NCBI RefSeq assembly: GCF_031010175.1
Contig: NZ_JAUAMB010000003.1
Span: 62,001-126,000 of the forward strand
Reading direction: 5' to 3'
Length of the DNA: 64,000 nt
From: Halomonas sp. SpR1
GTDB lineage: Bacteria; Pseudomonadota; Gammaproteobacteria; Pseudomonadales; Halomonadaceae
Every line of letters starts with the position of its first letter. Position 1 is the stretch's first letter. Shown here piece after piece: positions 18,084 to 26,756 of the stretch. Under the pieces are notes generated by a model that searched no databases, had not been told where the DNA came from, and saw only the letters and a program-made list of their open reading frames with translations. The position numbers and the translations under genes are program-made.

Positions 18084-18544
18084 GCGAGGTCACCGCTTAC
18101 CGGCTGGTGAAGCGCAAGTTTCAGGAGACAGCGTTTGATGGCGAAGGTGCACGGCTTTACGGTGGGCGCTGGAACAGCCCAGGGAATGCCTGTGTGTATG
18201 TGGCAAGCTCTGAATCGCTGGCGCTACTGGAAATTATGGTGCATCTGGAAAGCTATCGGCTGCTTAATGCCTATGTGCTGCTGCGCCTGACGCTGCCGGC
18301 CAAGAGTATTTTAAGCGTTGGAGTCGAAAATCTACCGGAGAACTGGCAGGAAGCACCCGCGCCAGCAGAGACCGCCGAACTGGGTGATGGCTGGCTGACA
18401 TCCGGCCAAAGTCTGGCGCTGGCGCTGCCTAGCGTGGTCGTGCCGAGAGAGCTCAACTATATGCTCAACCCGGCACACCCTTTATTTGATCAAATCGTCG
18501 CCACGGCCGAAGCGCTGCCCTTCCAACCCGATCCAAGACTCTGA
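18080..18544 (+). CDS. RES-domain toxin
   Basis: A 154-residue RES protein. The motifs are RLVKRKF near the start, GARLYGGRWNSPG (the RES arginine and GGRWN box) and CVYVASSESLALLEIMVHLE. RES toxins characterised elsewhere deplete cellular NAD+. The four-base overlap with the antitoxin gene indicates coupled translation. The stop is 16 bases from the convergent urtE stop, so the module is wedged tightly into the nitrogen cluster. Confidence 0.92.
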   Translation: MSEVTAYRLVKRKFQETAFDGEGARLYGGRWNSPGNACVYVASSESLALLEIMVHLESYRLLNAYVLLRLTLPAKSILSVGVENLPENWQEAPAPAETAELGDGWLTSGQSLALALPSVVVPRELNYMLNPAHPLFDQIVATAEALPFQPDPRL

Positions 18545-18560
18545 ACCGGGTGTGGATAAC

Positions 18561-19268
18561 TTAAACCGTCAAATGCTGCTTGATCAGCTCATTGGAAAGT
18601 TCGCTGATCTCGCCTTTGGCCACCGGGCGGCCGCGATCCATGATCACGAAGCGATCGGCGTACTTGCGGGCAAAGGGCAGTTTTTGCTCTACCAGCAGCA
18701 CCGTTAACCCGTCCTCGTTGATCAACTGGCGGATTACCTGGCCGATTTGGGCGACGATATTGGGCTGAATGCCCTCCCCCGGTTCGTCCAAAATCAGCAG
18801 CTTAGGCTCGATGACCAGCGCACGGCCAATGGCCAGCTGCTGCTGTTGCCCGCCAGAAAGGTCGCCGCCCCGGCGGTTTTTCATCTCCTTAAGCACCGGG
18901 AACAGCTCGTAGACCCGCTCGGGGATTTTTTTCAGCCCGTCGCTGCGGGCGGCAAGGCCGGTACGCAGATTATCTTCCACGGTGAGCAGCGGAAATATCT
19001 GCCGCCCCTGGGGCACATAGCCGATGCCCAGTCGCGAGCGCTCCTCCACCGCTTTTTTGGTTAGCTCGATCTCGCCCGTCTCAGTGGTGTAACGCAGCTT
19101 ACCGCTTTTCACTGCCACTTCGCCCATAACGGCTTTTAACAGCGTGGTTTTGCCTACGCCGTTACGCCCCATCACGCAGGTGCACTGGCCTTTGGGCACG
19201 TCAAGATCCAGATCCCACAGCGTGTGGCTTTCGCCGTAAAACTGGTTGAGTTTTTCGATCGCGAGCAT
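18561..19268 (-). CDS. urtE: Urea ABC transporter ATP-binding subunit UrtE
   Basis: A 235-residue ATPase of the LivF type. Walker A is MGRNGVGKTTL, the signature is LSGGQQQQLAIGRAL and Walker B is LLILDEPGEGIQPN. The phrase GEGIQPNIV is characteristic of UrtE proteins rather than LivF. It powers urea import with UrtD. It is the last gene of urtABCDE; its start overlaps the urtD stop by one base. Confidence 0.95.
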   Translation of the reverse strand: MLAIEKLNQFYGESHTLWDLDLDVPKGQCTCVMGRNGVGKTTLLKAVMGEVAVKSGKLRYTTETGEIELTKKAVEERSRLGIGYVPQGRQIFPLLTVEDNLRTGLAARSDGLKKIPERVYELFPVLKEMKNRRGGDLSGGQQQQLAIGRALVIEPKLLILDEPGEGIQPNIVAQIGQVIRQLINEDGLTVLLVEQKLPFARKYADRFVIMDRGRPVAKGEISELSNELIKQHLTV

Positions 19269-20104
19269 CAGGCGGCCTCCTCGTCGTCTGCACCCAGGTA
19301 GACCTCTATGACTTTGGGGTCGTTGGAGACCTGATCCATGGTGCCTTCCGCCAGCACACTGCCCTGGTGCAGCACGGTTACCTGACGAGCGATCGAGCGC
19401 ACAAAGCCCATATCGTGCTCCACCACCACCACGGACTGCTTTCCGGCAAGCCCGGTTAACAGCTCGGCGGTGCGCTCCATCTCCTGCTCGGTCATGCCCG
19501 CTACCGGCTCATCCACCAGCAGTAACCGCGGGCGCTGCATCAGCAGCATGCCGATCTCCAACCACTGCTTCTGGCCGTGGGAAAGAATCCCCGCGGGCTG
19601 ATGGCGAAGCTCCGCTAAGCCGATGGTTTCCAGTACTTCGTCGATACGGTCTTTGATCTCGCCAGTCATGCGCGCAGTGAGCGTGGGAAAAATCCGCTTA
19701 TCGGCGGCCATGGCCAGCTCAAGATTTTCAAACACCGACAGCGCTTCAAACACCGTGGGCTTTTGAAACTTACGGCCAATGCCCAGGCTGGCGATATCGG
19801 GCTCGTTCATATTCAACAGGTTATGACGGCTGCCGAACCAAACGCTGCCGCTAGTGGGTCGCGTTTTGCCGGTGATGATATCCATCATGGTGGTTTTACC
19901 CGCCCCGTTGGGGCCGATAATGCAGCGCAGCTCACCGTCGTCGATGGTTAGGTTGAGATTATTGATGGCTTTGAAGCCATCGAAGCTAACGGTGACGTCT
20001 TCCATGTAAAGAATCGGGCCGTGGCGGACGTCCACCGGCGAGGCCTGGGGCGCCATAAAATCGAACACCCGGTCACGCTGGGTCAGCGAGTGCAGCAAAC
20101 TCAT
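19268..20104 (-). CDS. urtD: Urea ABC transporter ATP-binding subunit UrtD
   Basis: A 278-residue ATPase of the LivG type. Walker A is IGPNGAGKTTMMD, the signature region ILSHGQKQWLEIGMLLMQ and Walker B LLLVDEPVAGMT. The SHGQKQWLEIGM wording is typical of UrtD. It overlaps urtC by four bases. Confidence 0.95.
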   Translation of the reverse strand: MSLLHSLTQRDRVFDFMAPQASPVDVRHGPILYMEDVTVSFDGFKAINNLNLTIDDGELRCIIGPNGAGKTTMMDIITGKTRPTSGSVWFGSRHNLLNMNEPDIASLGIGRKFQKPTVFEALSVFENLELAMAADKRIFPTLTARMTGEIKDRIDEVLETIGLAELRHQPAGILSHGQKQWLEIGMLLMQRPRLLLVDEPVAGMTEQEMERTAELLTGLAGKQSVVVVEHDMGFVRSIARQVTVLHQGSVLAEGTMDQVSNDPKVIEVYLGADDEEAA

Positions 20105-21276
20105 GCGGAGGCCTCCTTGGGTGTGGGAGCAGCATTCGGGTCAGACTTTGCCGGATCGTCGCGCTTGCGCCGCTTGAGATAGCGAAACAGCCCCGCCACC
20201 CCTTTGGGCAGAAACACCGTGACCAGTACGAACATCGCCCCTAGCGCAAACAGCCAGGCATCGGGCATCACGCCGGTAAAGATGGTTTTGGCGTAGTTGA
20301 CCAAAATGGCGCCGATCACTGCGCCATACAGCGTGGCGCGTCCGCCCAGCGCAACCCACAGCACAATTTCGATGGAGAAAATCGGCGAGAACTCGCTGGG
20401 GTTGATAATCCCCACCTGAGGTACGTAGAGCGCCCCCGCCAGGCCTGCCAACATGGCCGAAACCACAAACACAAACAGCTGGAAGCGTTCGACCCGGTAG
20501 CCAAGAAAGCGCGTGCGCGCTTCGGCGTCACGGGTGGCCACACTTACCCTGCCCAGCTTGCTGGTAACAATGGCGCGACAGAGGATAAACCCCAGCGCCA
20601 GGGCAATGCCGGTGGCCAGGAAAAGCCCCAAACGGGTGGCGTCACTGCGTAAGTCAAAGCCGACTATTTCGCGGAAATCGGTCAGGCCGTTATTGCCGCC
20701 AAAGCCCATTTCATTGCGGAAGAACGCCAGCATCAAGGCAAAGGTCAGCGCCTGGGTGATGATCGACAGATACACCCCGGTGACCCGGGAACGGAACGCT
20801 AAAAAGCCAAACACCAGCGCTAATAGCCCCGGGGCCAGCAGCACCATGGCAAACGCAAACCAGGCCATATCGAAGCCCTGCCAGAACCACGGCAGGCTAT
20901 CCCAGTTCAGGAACACCATAAAGTCGGGCAGTACCGGGTGACCGTAGGTGCCACGATCACCGATCTGGCGCATTAAATACATGCCCATGGCGTAGCCGCC
21001 AATGGCAAAAAAGGCGCCGTGGCCGAGGCTTAAAATGCCCAGATAGCCCCACACCAGATCCACCGCCACGGCCAGAAGCGCGTAGCTTAGGTATTTACCG
21101 AACAGGTTGACCGTATAGGCGCCAATATGCAGCGGGTTTTCCGGTGGCACCGCCACGTGTAGCAGCGTCACCAACGCCAGCGCGGCGACTAAAACGCCGA
21201 GAAATATCTGCGTCGAACGTTCGCTGAACGGGCGTGTTAGCCAAAAGTTTGTCGATGATTCGGTCGTTAATGACAT
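20101..21276 (-). CDS. urtC: Urea ABC transporter permease UrtC
   Basis: A 391-residue LivM-type inner-membrane permease with about ten hydrophobic segments. Markers include LVWGYLGILSLGHGAFFAIGGYAMGMYLM and the conserved loop VALGGRATLYGAVIGAILVNYAKT. It forms the urea channel with UrtB. It is separated from urtB by only a few bases. Confidence 0.94.
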   Translation of the reverse strand: MSLTTESSTNFWLTRPFSERSTQIFLGVLVAALALVTLLHVAVPPENPLHIGAYTVNLFGKYLSYALLAVAVDLVWGYLGILSLGHGAFFAIGGYAMGMYLMRQIGDRGTYGHPVLPDFMVFLNWDSLPWFWQGFDMAWFAFAMVLLAPGLLALVFGFLAFRSRVTGVYLSIITQALTFALMLAFFRNEMGFGGNNGLTDFREIVGFDLRSDATRLGLFLATGIALALGFILCRAIVTSKLGRVSVATRDAEARTRFLGYRVERFQLFVFVVSAMLAGLAGALYVPQVGIINPSEFSPIFSIEIVLWVALGGRATLYGAVIGAILVNYAKTIFTGVMPDAWLFALGAMFVLVTVFLPKGVAGLFRYLKRRKRDDPAKSDPNAAPTPKEASA

Positions 21277-21279
21277 CGT

Positions 21280-22899
21280 TTAGCCCTCCGCAGCCCGGCC
21301 CTTCTGCGGGAAGAGTCCACGCGGGCGTTTTTGAATGAATAGGATGATAAAGACCAGCACGATAATTTTGGCCAGCACCGCGCCTGCCCAGGGTTCCAGC
21401 ACCTGGTTGATAACCCCCAGCGAGAGCCCAGCGACTAGCGTCCCCCACAGGTTGCCCACGCCGCCGAACACCACGACCATAAAGGAGTCGATGATGTAGT
21501 TCTGACCCAGGTTGGGGCCGACGTTAGTGAGCTGGGAGAGCGCGACCCCGGCAAGACCGGCCACGCCGGAGCCCAGTGCAAAGGTCATAATATCCACTCG
21601 GGTGGCACGAATACCCATGGAGCGCGCCATGGCGCGGTTTTGGGTCACGGCACGCACCTCTAGCCCCAGCCGGGTACGGCGCATAATCAGCATCAGGCCC
21701 GCAAACACCACCAGAGCAAAGCCGAGCACGTACATGCGGTTGAGCGTGAGCGACAGCGCATCGTTAACCACCAGCGAGCCGCTCATCCACTCCGGGGTGA
21801 TGACGGTACGGTTAAGCGGTGAAATCACCGTGCGCACTAGCTGCTGGAGAATCAAACTGATACCGAAGGTTGCCAGCAGGGTTTCCAACGGGCGGCCCTT
21901 GAGGAACTGGATAACGCCGCGTTCGATCGCCACACCGGCTAGCGCCGCGACCATAAAGCCTGCAGGAATCGAAAGAATCAGCGCCAGCCCTGGTTGGCCA
22001 GGTAGCAGTTGCTGCATCGCCCAGGTGGTATAGGCACCCAGCATCATCAGTTCGCCGTGGGCCATATTGATCACGCCCATGACGCCAAAGGTGATCGCCA
22101 GGCCAATCGCCGCGAGCACCAGAACCGAGCCCAGGCTCAAACCGAAATAGAGGGTTTCCAAACCGCGGTTGATTTTGAGCTGCTGCTCGATGCCCGCCAA
22201 AGAGGCTGCTGCGGCGTTGGCCACCACCGGGTCGTCACTATTGGCCGCTCGGCTTAAGGCCACGCGAGAGCGCGGGTGCAGGCTGCCATCCAATGCTTCG
22301 ACGCCCGCCATTTCGCCCGCTTCCGCGCGATAAATCGCCACCGCCTGGGTCAGGCGATAGCGCACTTGATCGTCTTCTTCCTGCTCGATCAGTTCATTGA
22401 GTGTGGGCACCAGTTCACCATCCACTTCTCCCAACAGGCGCTCAGCCGAGGTACGCCGGCGCTCAACGCTGGGCGAGTAGAGGTCAACGACCGCAATGGC
22501 GCTGCGCAGTTGATTGCGCAGGTTGTTATTAATACCGATACGCTCCAGATCGCGTCGGGACATCTCGCCCAGCGCTTCGCCGGTCAATACATCGGCCACC
22601 GGCCAGTCGCGGCCGCGGTTCTCCAGCACCAGTACAAAGCGACCGTTTTCGGTGCGCTGTAAGCGGCCATCCAGCAGTGCCTGCAGCCAATCACGGGCGC
22701 GCTCGTCATCGCTTTGCAGAATAGCCGTAATGGCTTCGCCTTTAGCGGTGTAGGAATCAACGTCCAGCGCCTCTAACAGTTCGAGCGCGGCCGCATCATT
22801 TGTGGGATTGCTGGCGGCGTCTGTTGATTGTGCCTGCGCGGTGAGAGTAGTCCCCACCAGCAGAAAGCAGAGCAGCGCCAAGGAAAGGAAACGCCTCAT
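21280..22899 (-). CDS. urtB: Urea ABC transporter permease UrtB
   Basis: A 539-residue protein with a signal-like N-terminus, an extracytoplasmic HEAT-like domain (about residues 30-230) and a LivH-type permease domain (ITFGVMGVINMAHGELMMLGAY, then VVFGGVGNLWGTLVAGL). The extra N-terminal domain is typical of UrtB and separates it from ordinary branched-chain amino acid permeases. Confidence 0.95.
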   Translation of the reverse strand: MRRFLSLALLCFLLVGTTLTAQAQSTDAASNPTNDAAALELLEALDVDSYTAKGEAITAILQSDDERARDWLQALLDGRLQRTENGRFVLVLENRGRDWPVADVLTGEALGEMSRRDLERIGINNNLRNQLRSAIAVVDLYSPSVERRRTSAERLLGEVDGELVPTLNELIEQEEDDQVRYRLTQAVAIYRAEAGEMAGVEALDGSLHPRSRVALSRAANSDDPVVANAAAASLAGIEQQLKINRGLETLYFGLSLGSVLVLAAIGLAITFGVMGVINMAHGELMMLGAYTTWAMQQLLPGQPGLALILSIPAGFMVAALAGVAIERGVIQFLKGRPLETLLATFGISLILQQLVRTVISPLNRTVITPEWMSGSLVVNDALSLTLNRMYVLGFALVVFAGLMLIMRRTRLGLEVRAVTQNRAMARSMGIRATRVDIMTFALGSGVAGLAGVALSQLTNVGPNLGQNYIIDSFMVVVFGGVGNLWGTLVAGLSLGVINQVLEPWAGAVLAKIIVLVFIILFIQKRPRGLFPQKGRAAEG

Positions 22900-22952
22900 G
22901 GGGTTCTTCCTTTGGTTATCTAAGAGGGAAAGATAGCGTGCTCCTTGCCGCG

Positions 22953-22990
22953 CCTACCATCGAACCACGGCGCGGCAAGGGGGTGTTATG
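22953..22990 (-). promoter_or_regulatory. Stable intercistronic hairpin between urtA and urtB
   Basis: CCTTGCCGCGCC and GGCGCGGCAAGG form a perfect 12-bp stem with a 14-base loop and no T-run. Its place just after the binding-protein gene suggests mRNA stabilisation or partial termination, so that urtA is expressed more than the permease genes. Confidence 0.7.
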
Positions 22991-22992
22991 CG

Positions 22993-24354
22993 TTACTCAG
23001 CGAGTGCCGCTTCGGCTTCTTCTGCTGCGGTGCTGCCACCGCATGAACCGTTAACGACGTTGAAGTTGCCGCACTCCATCGGCTTGCGCCAATCGGCAAT
23101 CAGGTCGCGCGAACCAGGCAGGTAGTCAGACCAGGCGTCGCCCGCCACGGTAGACGGTGTTTGCCAAACGATATCGAACTGGCCGTTGTCCTGAATTTCA
23201 CCAATCAGCACCGGCTTGGTGATGTGGTGGTTGGGCATCATCGCTGCATAGCCGCCGGTCAAGTTAGGCACCGTGACACCGATGATGGCGTCCTTGACCG
23301 CATCTACGTCGGTGGTACCGGCTTTACGCACCGCTTCAGCCCACATATTGAAACCAATGTAGTGCGCTTCCATGGGGTCATTGGTGACCGCTTCTTCGTC
23401 GCCGGTGTACTCAATCCAGGCATCGATAAAGTCGTAGTTGTCGTCGTTATCGACGCTCATGAAGTAGTTCCAGGCGGCCAGGTGGCCCACCAGCGGGTCG
23501 GTATCGATACCGGTCAACTCCTGCTCACCCACTGAGAAGGCGACGACCGGAATATCGGCAGCGTCGATCCCCTGGTTAGAGAGCTCGGTGTAGAAAGGCA
23601 CGTTGGCGTCGCCGTTAACCGTGGAGATTACCGCGGTGGGTTTGCCCTCTTCACCGAAACGACGAATTTCGGCCACGATGTTCTGCCAGTCGGAGTGGCC
23701 GAACGGCGTGTAGTTGACCATGATGTCTTCTTCCGCGATGCCGTGTTCATCCTTGAGGAAGGCTTCGAGGATGCGGTTGGTGGTGCGCGGATAGACATAG
23801 TCGGTACCCACCAGCGCAAAGCGCTCGATACCCACTTCGTTGATCAGGTACTCAACCGCAGGAATGGCCTGCTGGTTAGGCGCGGCACCGGTGTAGAAGA
23901 CATTTTCTGAGGACTCTTCGCCTTCATACTGAACGGGGTAGAACAGTAAGCCGTTCAGCTCTTCGACCACCGGCAGTACCGCTTTACGGGAAACCGAGGT
24001 CCAGTTGCCGAAGATCACGTCGACTTCTTCTTGAGCCAGCAGCTCACGGGCGCGTTCGGCAAACAGTGGCCAGTTAGAGGCGGGGTCGACGACCACGGCT
24101 TCTAGCTGACGACCCAGCAAGCCACCGGCTTCGTTCTGCTGTTCAATCAGCATTTCGACGGTGTCTTTGAGGACAGTCTCACTGATCGCCATGGTGCCAG
24201 AGAGGGAGTGCAGGATACCGACTTTGATCGGATCACCGTCCTGGGCGATGGCCTGAGTGCTGGCGCCCATGACGGCAGCGGTAAGTAGAGCGGTCGCGAA
24301 ACGGCCACGTGACAGGAATGGTTGCGGGTGTGTCGAGCGTTTGAGAGTGTTCAT
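22993..24354 (-). CDS. urtA: Urea ABC transporter substrate-binding protein UrtA
   Basis: A 453-residue periplasmic protein with a signal peptide ending near STQAIAQ. The mature part begins DPIKVGILHSLSGTMAISE, the hallmark of the urea/short-chain-amide binding family, followed by VVVDPASNWPLFAERARELL and FYPVQYEGEESSENVFYTGAAPNQQ. It feeds urea to UrtBC. It is the first gene of the operon; the sigma-54 promoter is about 135 bases upstream. Confidence 0.96.
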   Translation of the reverse strand: MNTLKRSTHPQPFLSRGRFATALLTAAVMGASTQAIAQDGDPIKVGILHSLSGTMAISETVLKDTVEMLIEQQNEAGGLLGRQLEAVVVDPASNWPLFAERARELLAQEEVDVIFGNWTSVSRKAVLPVVEELNGLLFYPVQYEGEESSENVFYTGAAPNQQAIPAVEYLINEVGIERFALVGTDYVYPRTTNRILEAFLKDEHGIAEEDIMVNYTPFGHSDWQNIVAEIRRFGEEGKPTAVISTVNGDANVPFYTELSNQGIDAADIPVVAFSVGEQELTGIDTDPLVGHLAAWNYFMSVDNDDNYDFIDAWIEYTGDEEAVTNDPMEAHYIGFNMWAEAVRKAGTTDVDAVKDAIIGVTVPNLTGGYAAMMPNHHITKPVLIGEIQDNGQFDIVWQTPSTVAGDAWSDYLPGSRDLIADWRKPMECGNFNVVNGSCGGSTAAEEAEAALAE

Positions 24355-24488
24355 TGTTAATCTCCTTGCACCCCTTATGACTGGGGTTTGTTATGACCGG
24401 GGCTTGATGATTGGCTTCGCACTTGGGGTTGTTGTGTTAGCTACCCCAATACGTCCACTAGCCAATACGTCCACTAGCCATTAACACT

Positions 24489-24504
24489 TGCAAGGGGTGC
24501 GCCA
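24489..24504 (-). promoter_or_regulatory. Sigma-54 promoter of the urt operon
   Basis: The minus strand reads TGGCGC-ACCCC-TTGCA. GG and GC are exactly ten bases apart. It is very similar to the promoter before ureD. Confidence 0.82.
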
Positions 24505-24579
24505 GATTGGCACAAAGTGGTCTTATAGCTATTTAATCAGCCACTTAATAATCATCATAAAAATTCAACACTGCCCTTC

Positions 24580-24659
24580 TGCACCAAAATAAAGCGCAAC
24601 ACCGCTGCCAAAGTACGTTCTCAATGCACCACCAAGATACAGCGCACCAATTAAGCACA
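24580..24659 (-). promoter_or_regulatory. NtrC-like sites upstream of urtA
   Basis: On the minus strand CGCTTTATTTTGGTGCA (24580-24596) matches the NtrC consensus at 14 of 17 positions. A second GGTGC half-site with a weak partner lies at 24643-24659. They are about 75 and 140 bases upstream of the sigma-54 promoter, a normal enhancer distance. The rest of 24355-24771 shows no gene; CCAATACGTCCACTAG is directly repeated near 24450-24480. Confidence 0.65.
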
Positions 24660-24771
24660 TGAGCTTTTTGAACACAGACCGGTAACGTAATACTCACCCA
24701 TTAGTTACAAACACACTCTTTGTTATCAGTTAAAAAAGTCGATAAAAAGGGGTGAATAAAAAAAGAATAGA

Positions 24772-26696
24772 ATCGAGTAGGAAGGGGAGTCGCCTCCCCT
24801 GTCCTCTCACACCACCGGGCATACGGTTCCGTACCACGGCGGTTCATGAAGAACGCTTGAGCCATCTTACCGCGTCCAGTATCGAGATCAGTCCCTGGTC
24901 GTAAAACCACTTTCTCGGCAGGGCTTGATTCATGTGCGAAGCCCCGGCATTCCACCAGGGGCCTCGACCGTTACCCGCCGATTTCCAGGCGCGGTGCCTG
25001 TTTATGCCCAGCCCTTTTAACTTCCGGCGCCGAGTTGCTGGGCGTTTCCATTGCCGCCAGATCAGGCCGCGTAAGCGGCGGCGTATCCATTGATCCAGCG
25101 CTTCCAGCGGGCGCTTTACATCAACGAGGTCAAAGTAGTTGGCCCAACCCCGCAGGACGGGTTCCAACCCCTTGATCACTCGCTGGATGTGACGCCCCCT
25201 CCCACGCTTCAGGATCTCACGGACACGCTGCATCATGCGCTTCAGACTGCTCTTGGCTAGCGTCAGTTTCGACTGCTTGTGCCGAGTAAGACTGTAGCCC
25301 AGATAGCCGCGTTTCCATGGCCGATCCACCGCACTTTTCGTGCGGCTGACCGTCAGCCGAAGTGAGCTCTCGAGATACTCACTCAAGCTTTCCATGACAC
25401 GCTCGCCTGCTCGCCGACTTTTGACATACACCTGCACGTCATCAGCGTAGCGGCAGAAGCGGTGGCCTCGGTGTTCAAGCTCCTTGTCCATGTCGTCCAG
25501 CAGGATGTTCGCCAGCAGCGGGCTGAGTGGCCCGCCTTGGGGCGTTCCCTGCCGCCTCGGCGTGGGCAAGCCGTGTTGGAACATGCCCGCTTCCAGATAG
25601 CGGCGGATCAGACGCAGCACGCGCTTGTCGTCAACGCGCCGCGCCACCCGGGCCATCAGCAGGTCGTGGTTCACTCGGTCGAAGAAGGCTTCCAGATCAA
25701 GGTCGACCACCCAGCGGTGGCCGGCGGTGACGTGGGCCTTCATGGCCGAGACGGCCTGCTTAGCGCTGCGCCTGGGGCGGTAGCCGTAACTCGACGTAGA
25801 GAACGCTGGGTCGAAGATCGGCATGAGCACTTGGGACAGCGCTTGCTGGATTAAGCGGTCGGTAACCGTAGGAATGCCAAGCTGCCGCGTCCCACCCTTG
25901 GGTTTGGGGATGGCGACGGCTCGGATCGGGCTGGGGTGATACTCATCGGCCAATAGCCGCTCGTGCAGCGTTGACCAGTGCTTCTTTAGGTGGTCAGCCA
26001 GTTGATGCACCGTCATGCCATCGACACCCGGTGCGCCCTTGTTGGTGACCACCCGACGGTAAGCTCGCGCCATGTTCTCCGGGTCTACGACCCGTTCCAT
26101 GAGCGAGGCTGGCTCCGCTTTCGTCCACGATAACGACGCCGGGCTCGTCTCGACGCTCACCGGCTGGGACGCGGAGTACTGCTCCTGCCCCTCTGGGTGA
26201 GTGACGGTATTAGCGTCGGTTTCTGTCTTCATGATCGATCCTCGAGACGTTATCGCCTACTCGCGGTTCTTCATGTTCGGCCCTTGGTGCCGGGGTGAAT
26301 CGACACTTACTATGGCCTCTGCTGACGTCTGGTGAGCCATCCCGTCGCCTCTCGACGCCGGTAGCACCGTGGCAGACCACCAGACCTCCCAGGGTAAGAC
26401 GCGCGACCTTCCCGCTTATGCCTGTCGGATCTACGTTATGGCGTTCCGTGCAAGTACTGGGCTTTGATGATTATAGCCATCTCACCCCGCCACACCGCCT
26501 CGTATCCGCTTCCTGTTCGTCAGGCCAGCGTTTTGCCTCGGGCTGCCTTCAGATTCCCCCTCGCGGGAGACACCCTTGCCGTCGGCTAGCACTTCCCCTT
26601 GCCGGGCGTGCAGGGGACTTTCATCCCCAAGTCATCCTGAGGCACCACCCCCAGGAACAGCGCCAGTCAAGGCGCTGCGCGCCATGCCTGGCGCAC
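24772..26696 (-). mobile_element. Group II intron, copy 2 (class C-like, behind the tctA terminator)
   Basis: This 1925-bp element is nearly identical to copy 1 and in the opposite orientation. It begins GTGCGCC at 26696, directly behind the T-run of the tctA terminator, and ends CCTACTCGAT at 24772. The RT gene is intact. Domain V (24811-24843) is 33 bases long with paired ends ACCGCCG/CGGTGGT, close to the usual size of about 34, so this copy is more likely to be splicing-competent than copy 1. Confidence 0.92.
24844..26232 (-). CDS. ltrA: Group II intron reverse transcriptase/maturase (copy 2)
   Basis: A 462-residue RT/maturase with the same architecture as copy 1: RT boxes including CRYADDVQVY, then the maturase X domain (IQRVIKGLEPVLRGWANYF) and a basic tail without HNH motifs. 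It differs from copy 1 in about ten scattered substitutions such as K/R, A/T and D/N, and has no frameshift. Confidence 0.95.
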   Translation of the reverse strand: MKTETDANTVTHPEGQEQYSASQPVSVETSPASLSWTKAEPASLMERVVDPENMARAYRRVVTNKGAPGVDGMTVHQLADHLKKHWSTLHERLLADEYHPSPIRAVAIPKPKGGTRQLGIPTVTDRLIQQALSQVLMPIFDPAFSTSSYGYRPRRSAKQAVSAMKAHVTAGHRWVVDLDLEAFFDRVNHDLLMARVARRVDDKRVLRLIRRYLEAGMFQHGLPTPRRQGTPQGGPLSPLLANILLDDMDKELEHRGHRFCRYADDVQVYVKSRRAGERVMESLSEYLESSLRLTVSRTKSAVDRPWKRGYLGYSLTRHKQSKLTLAKSSLKRMMQRVREILKRGRGRHIQRVIKGLEPVLRGWANYFDLVDVKRPLEALDQWIRRRLRGLIWRQWKRPATRRRKLKGLGINRHRAWKSAGNGRGPWWNAGASHMNQALPRKWFYDQGLISILDAVRWLKRSS

Positions 26697-26697
26697 T

Positions 26698-26730
26698 AAA
26701 AAAAGGAGCCTTGGTATCACCAAGACTCCT
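26698..26730 (-). terminator. Rho-independent terminator of tctA
   Basis: On the minus strand AGGAGTCTTGG, a five-base loop, CCAAGGCTCCT and a run of T. One mismatch interrupts the stem. It lies just after the tctA stop and is directly abutted by intron copy 2. Confidence 0.9.
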
Positions 26731-26756
26731 CGCTATTCACCCTTTAAATGGCGGTG

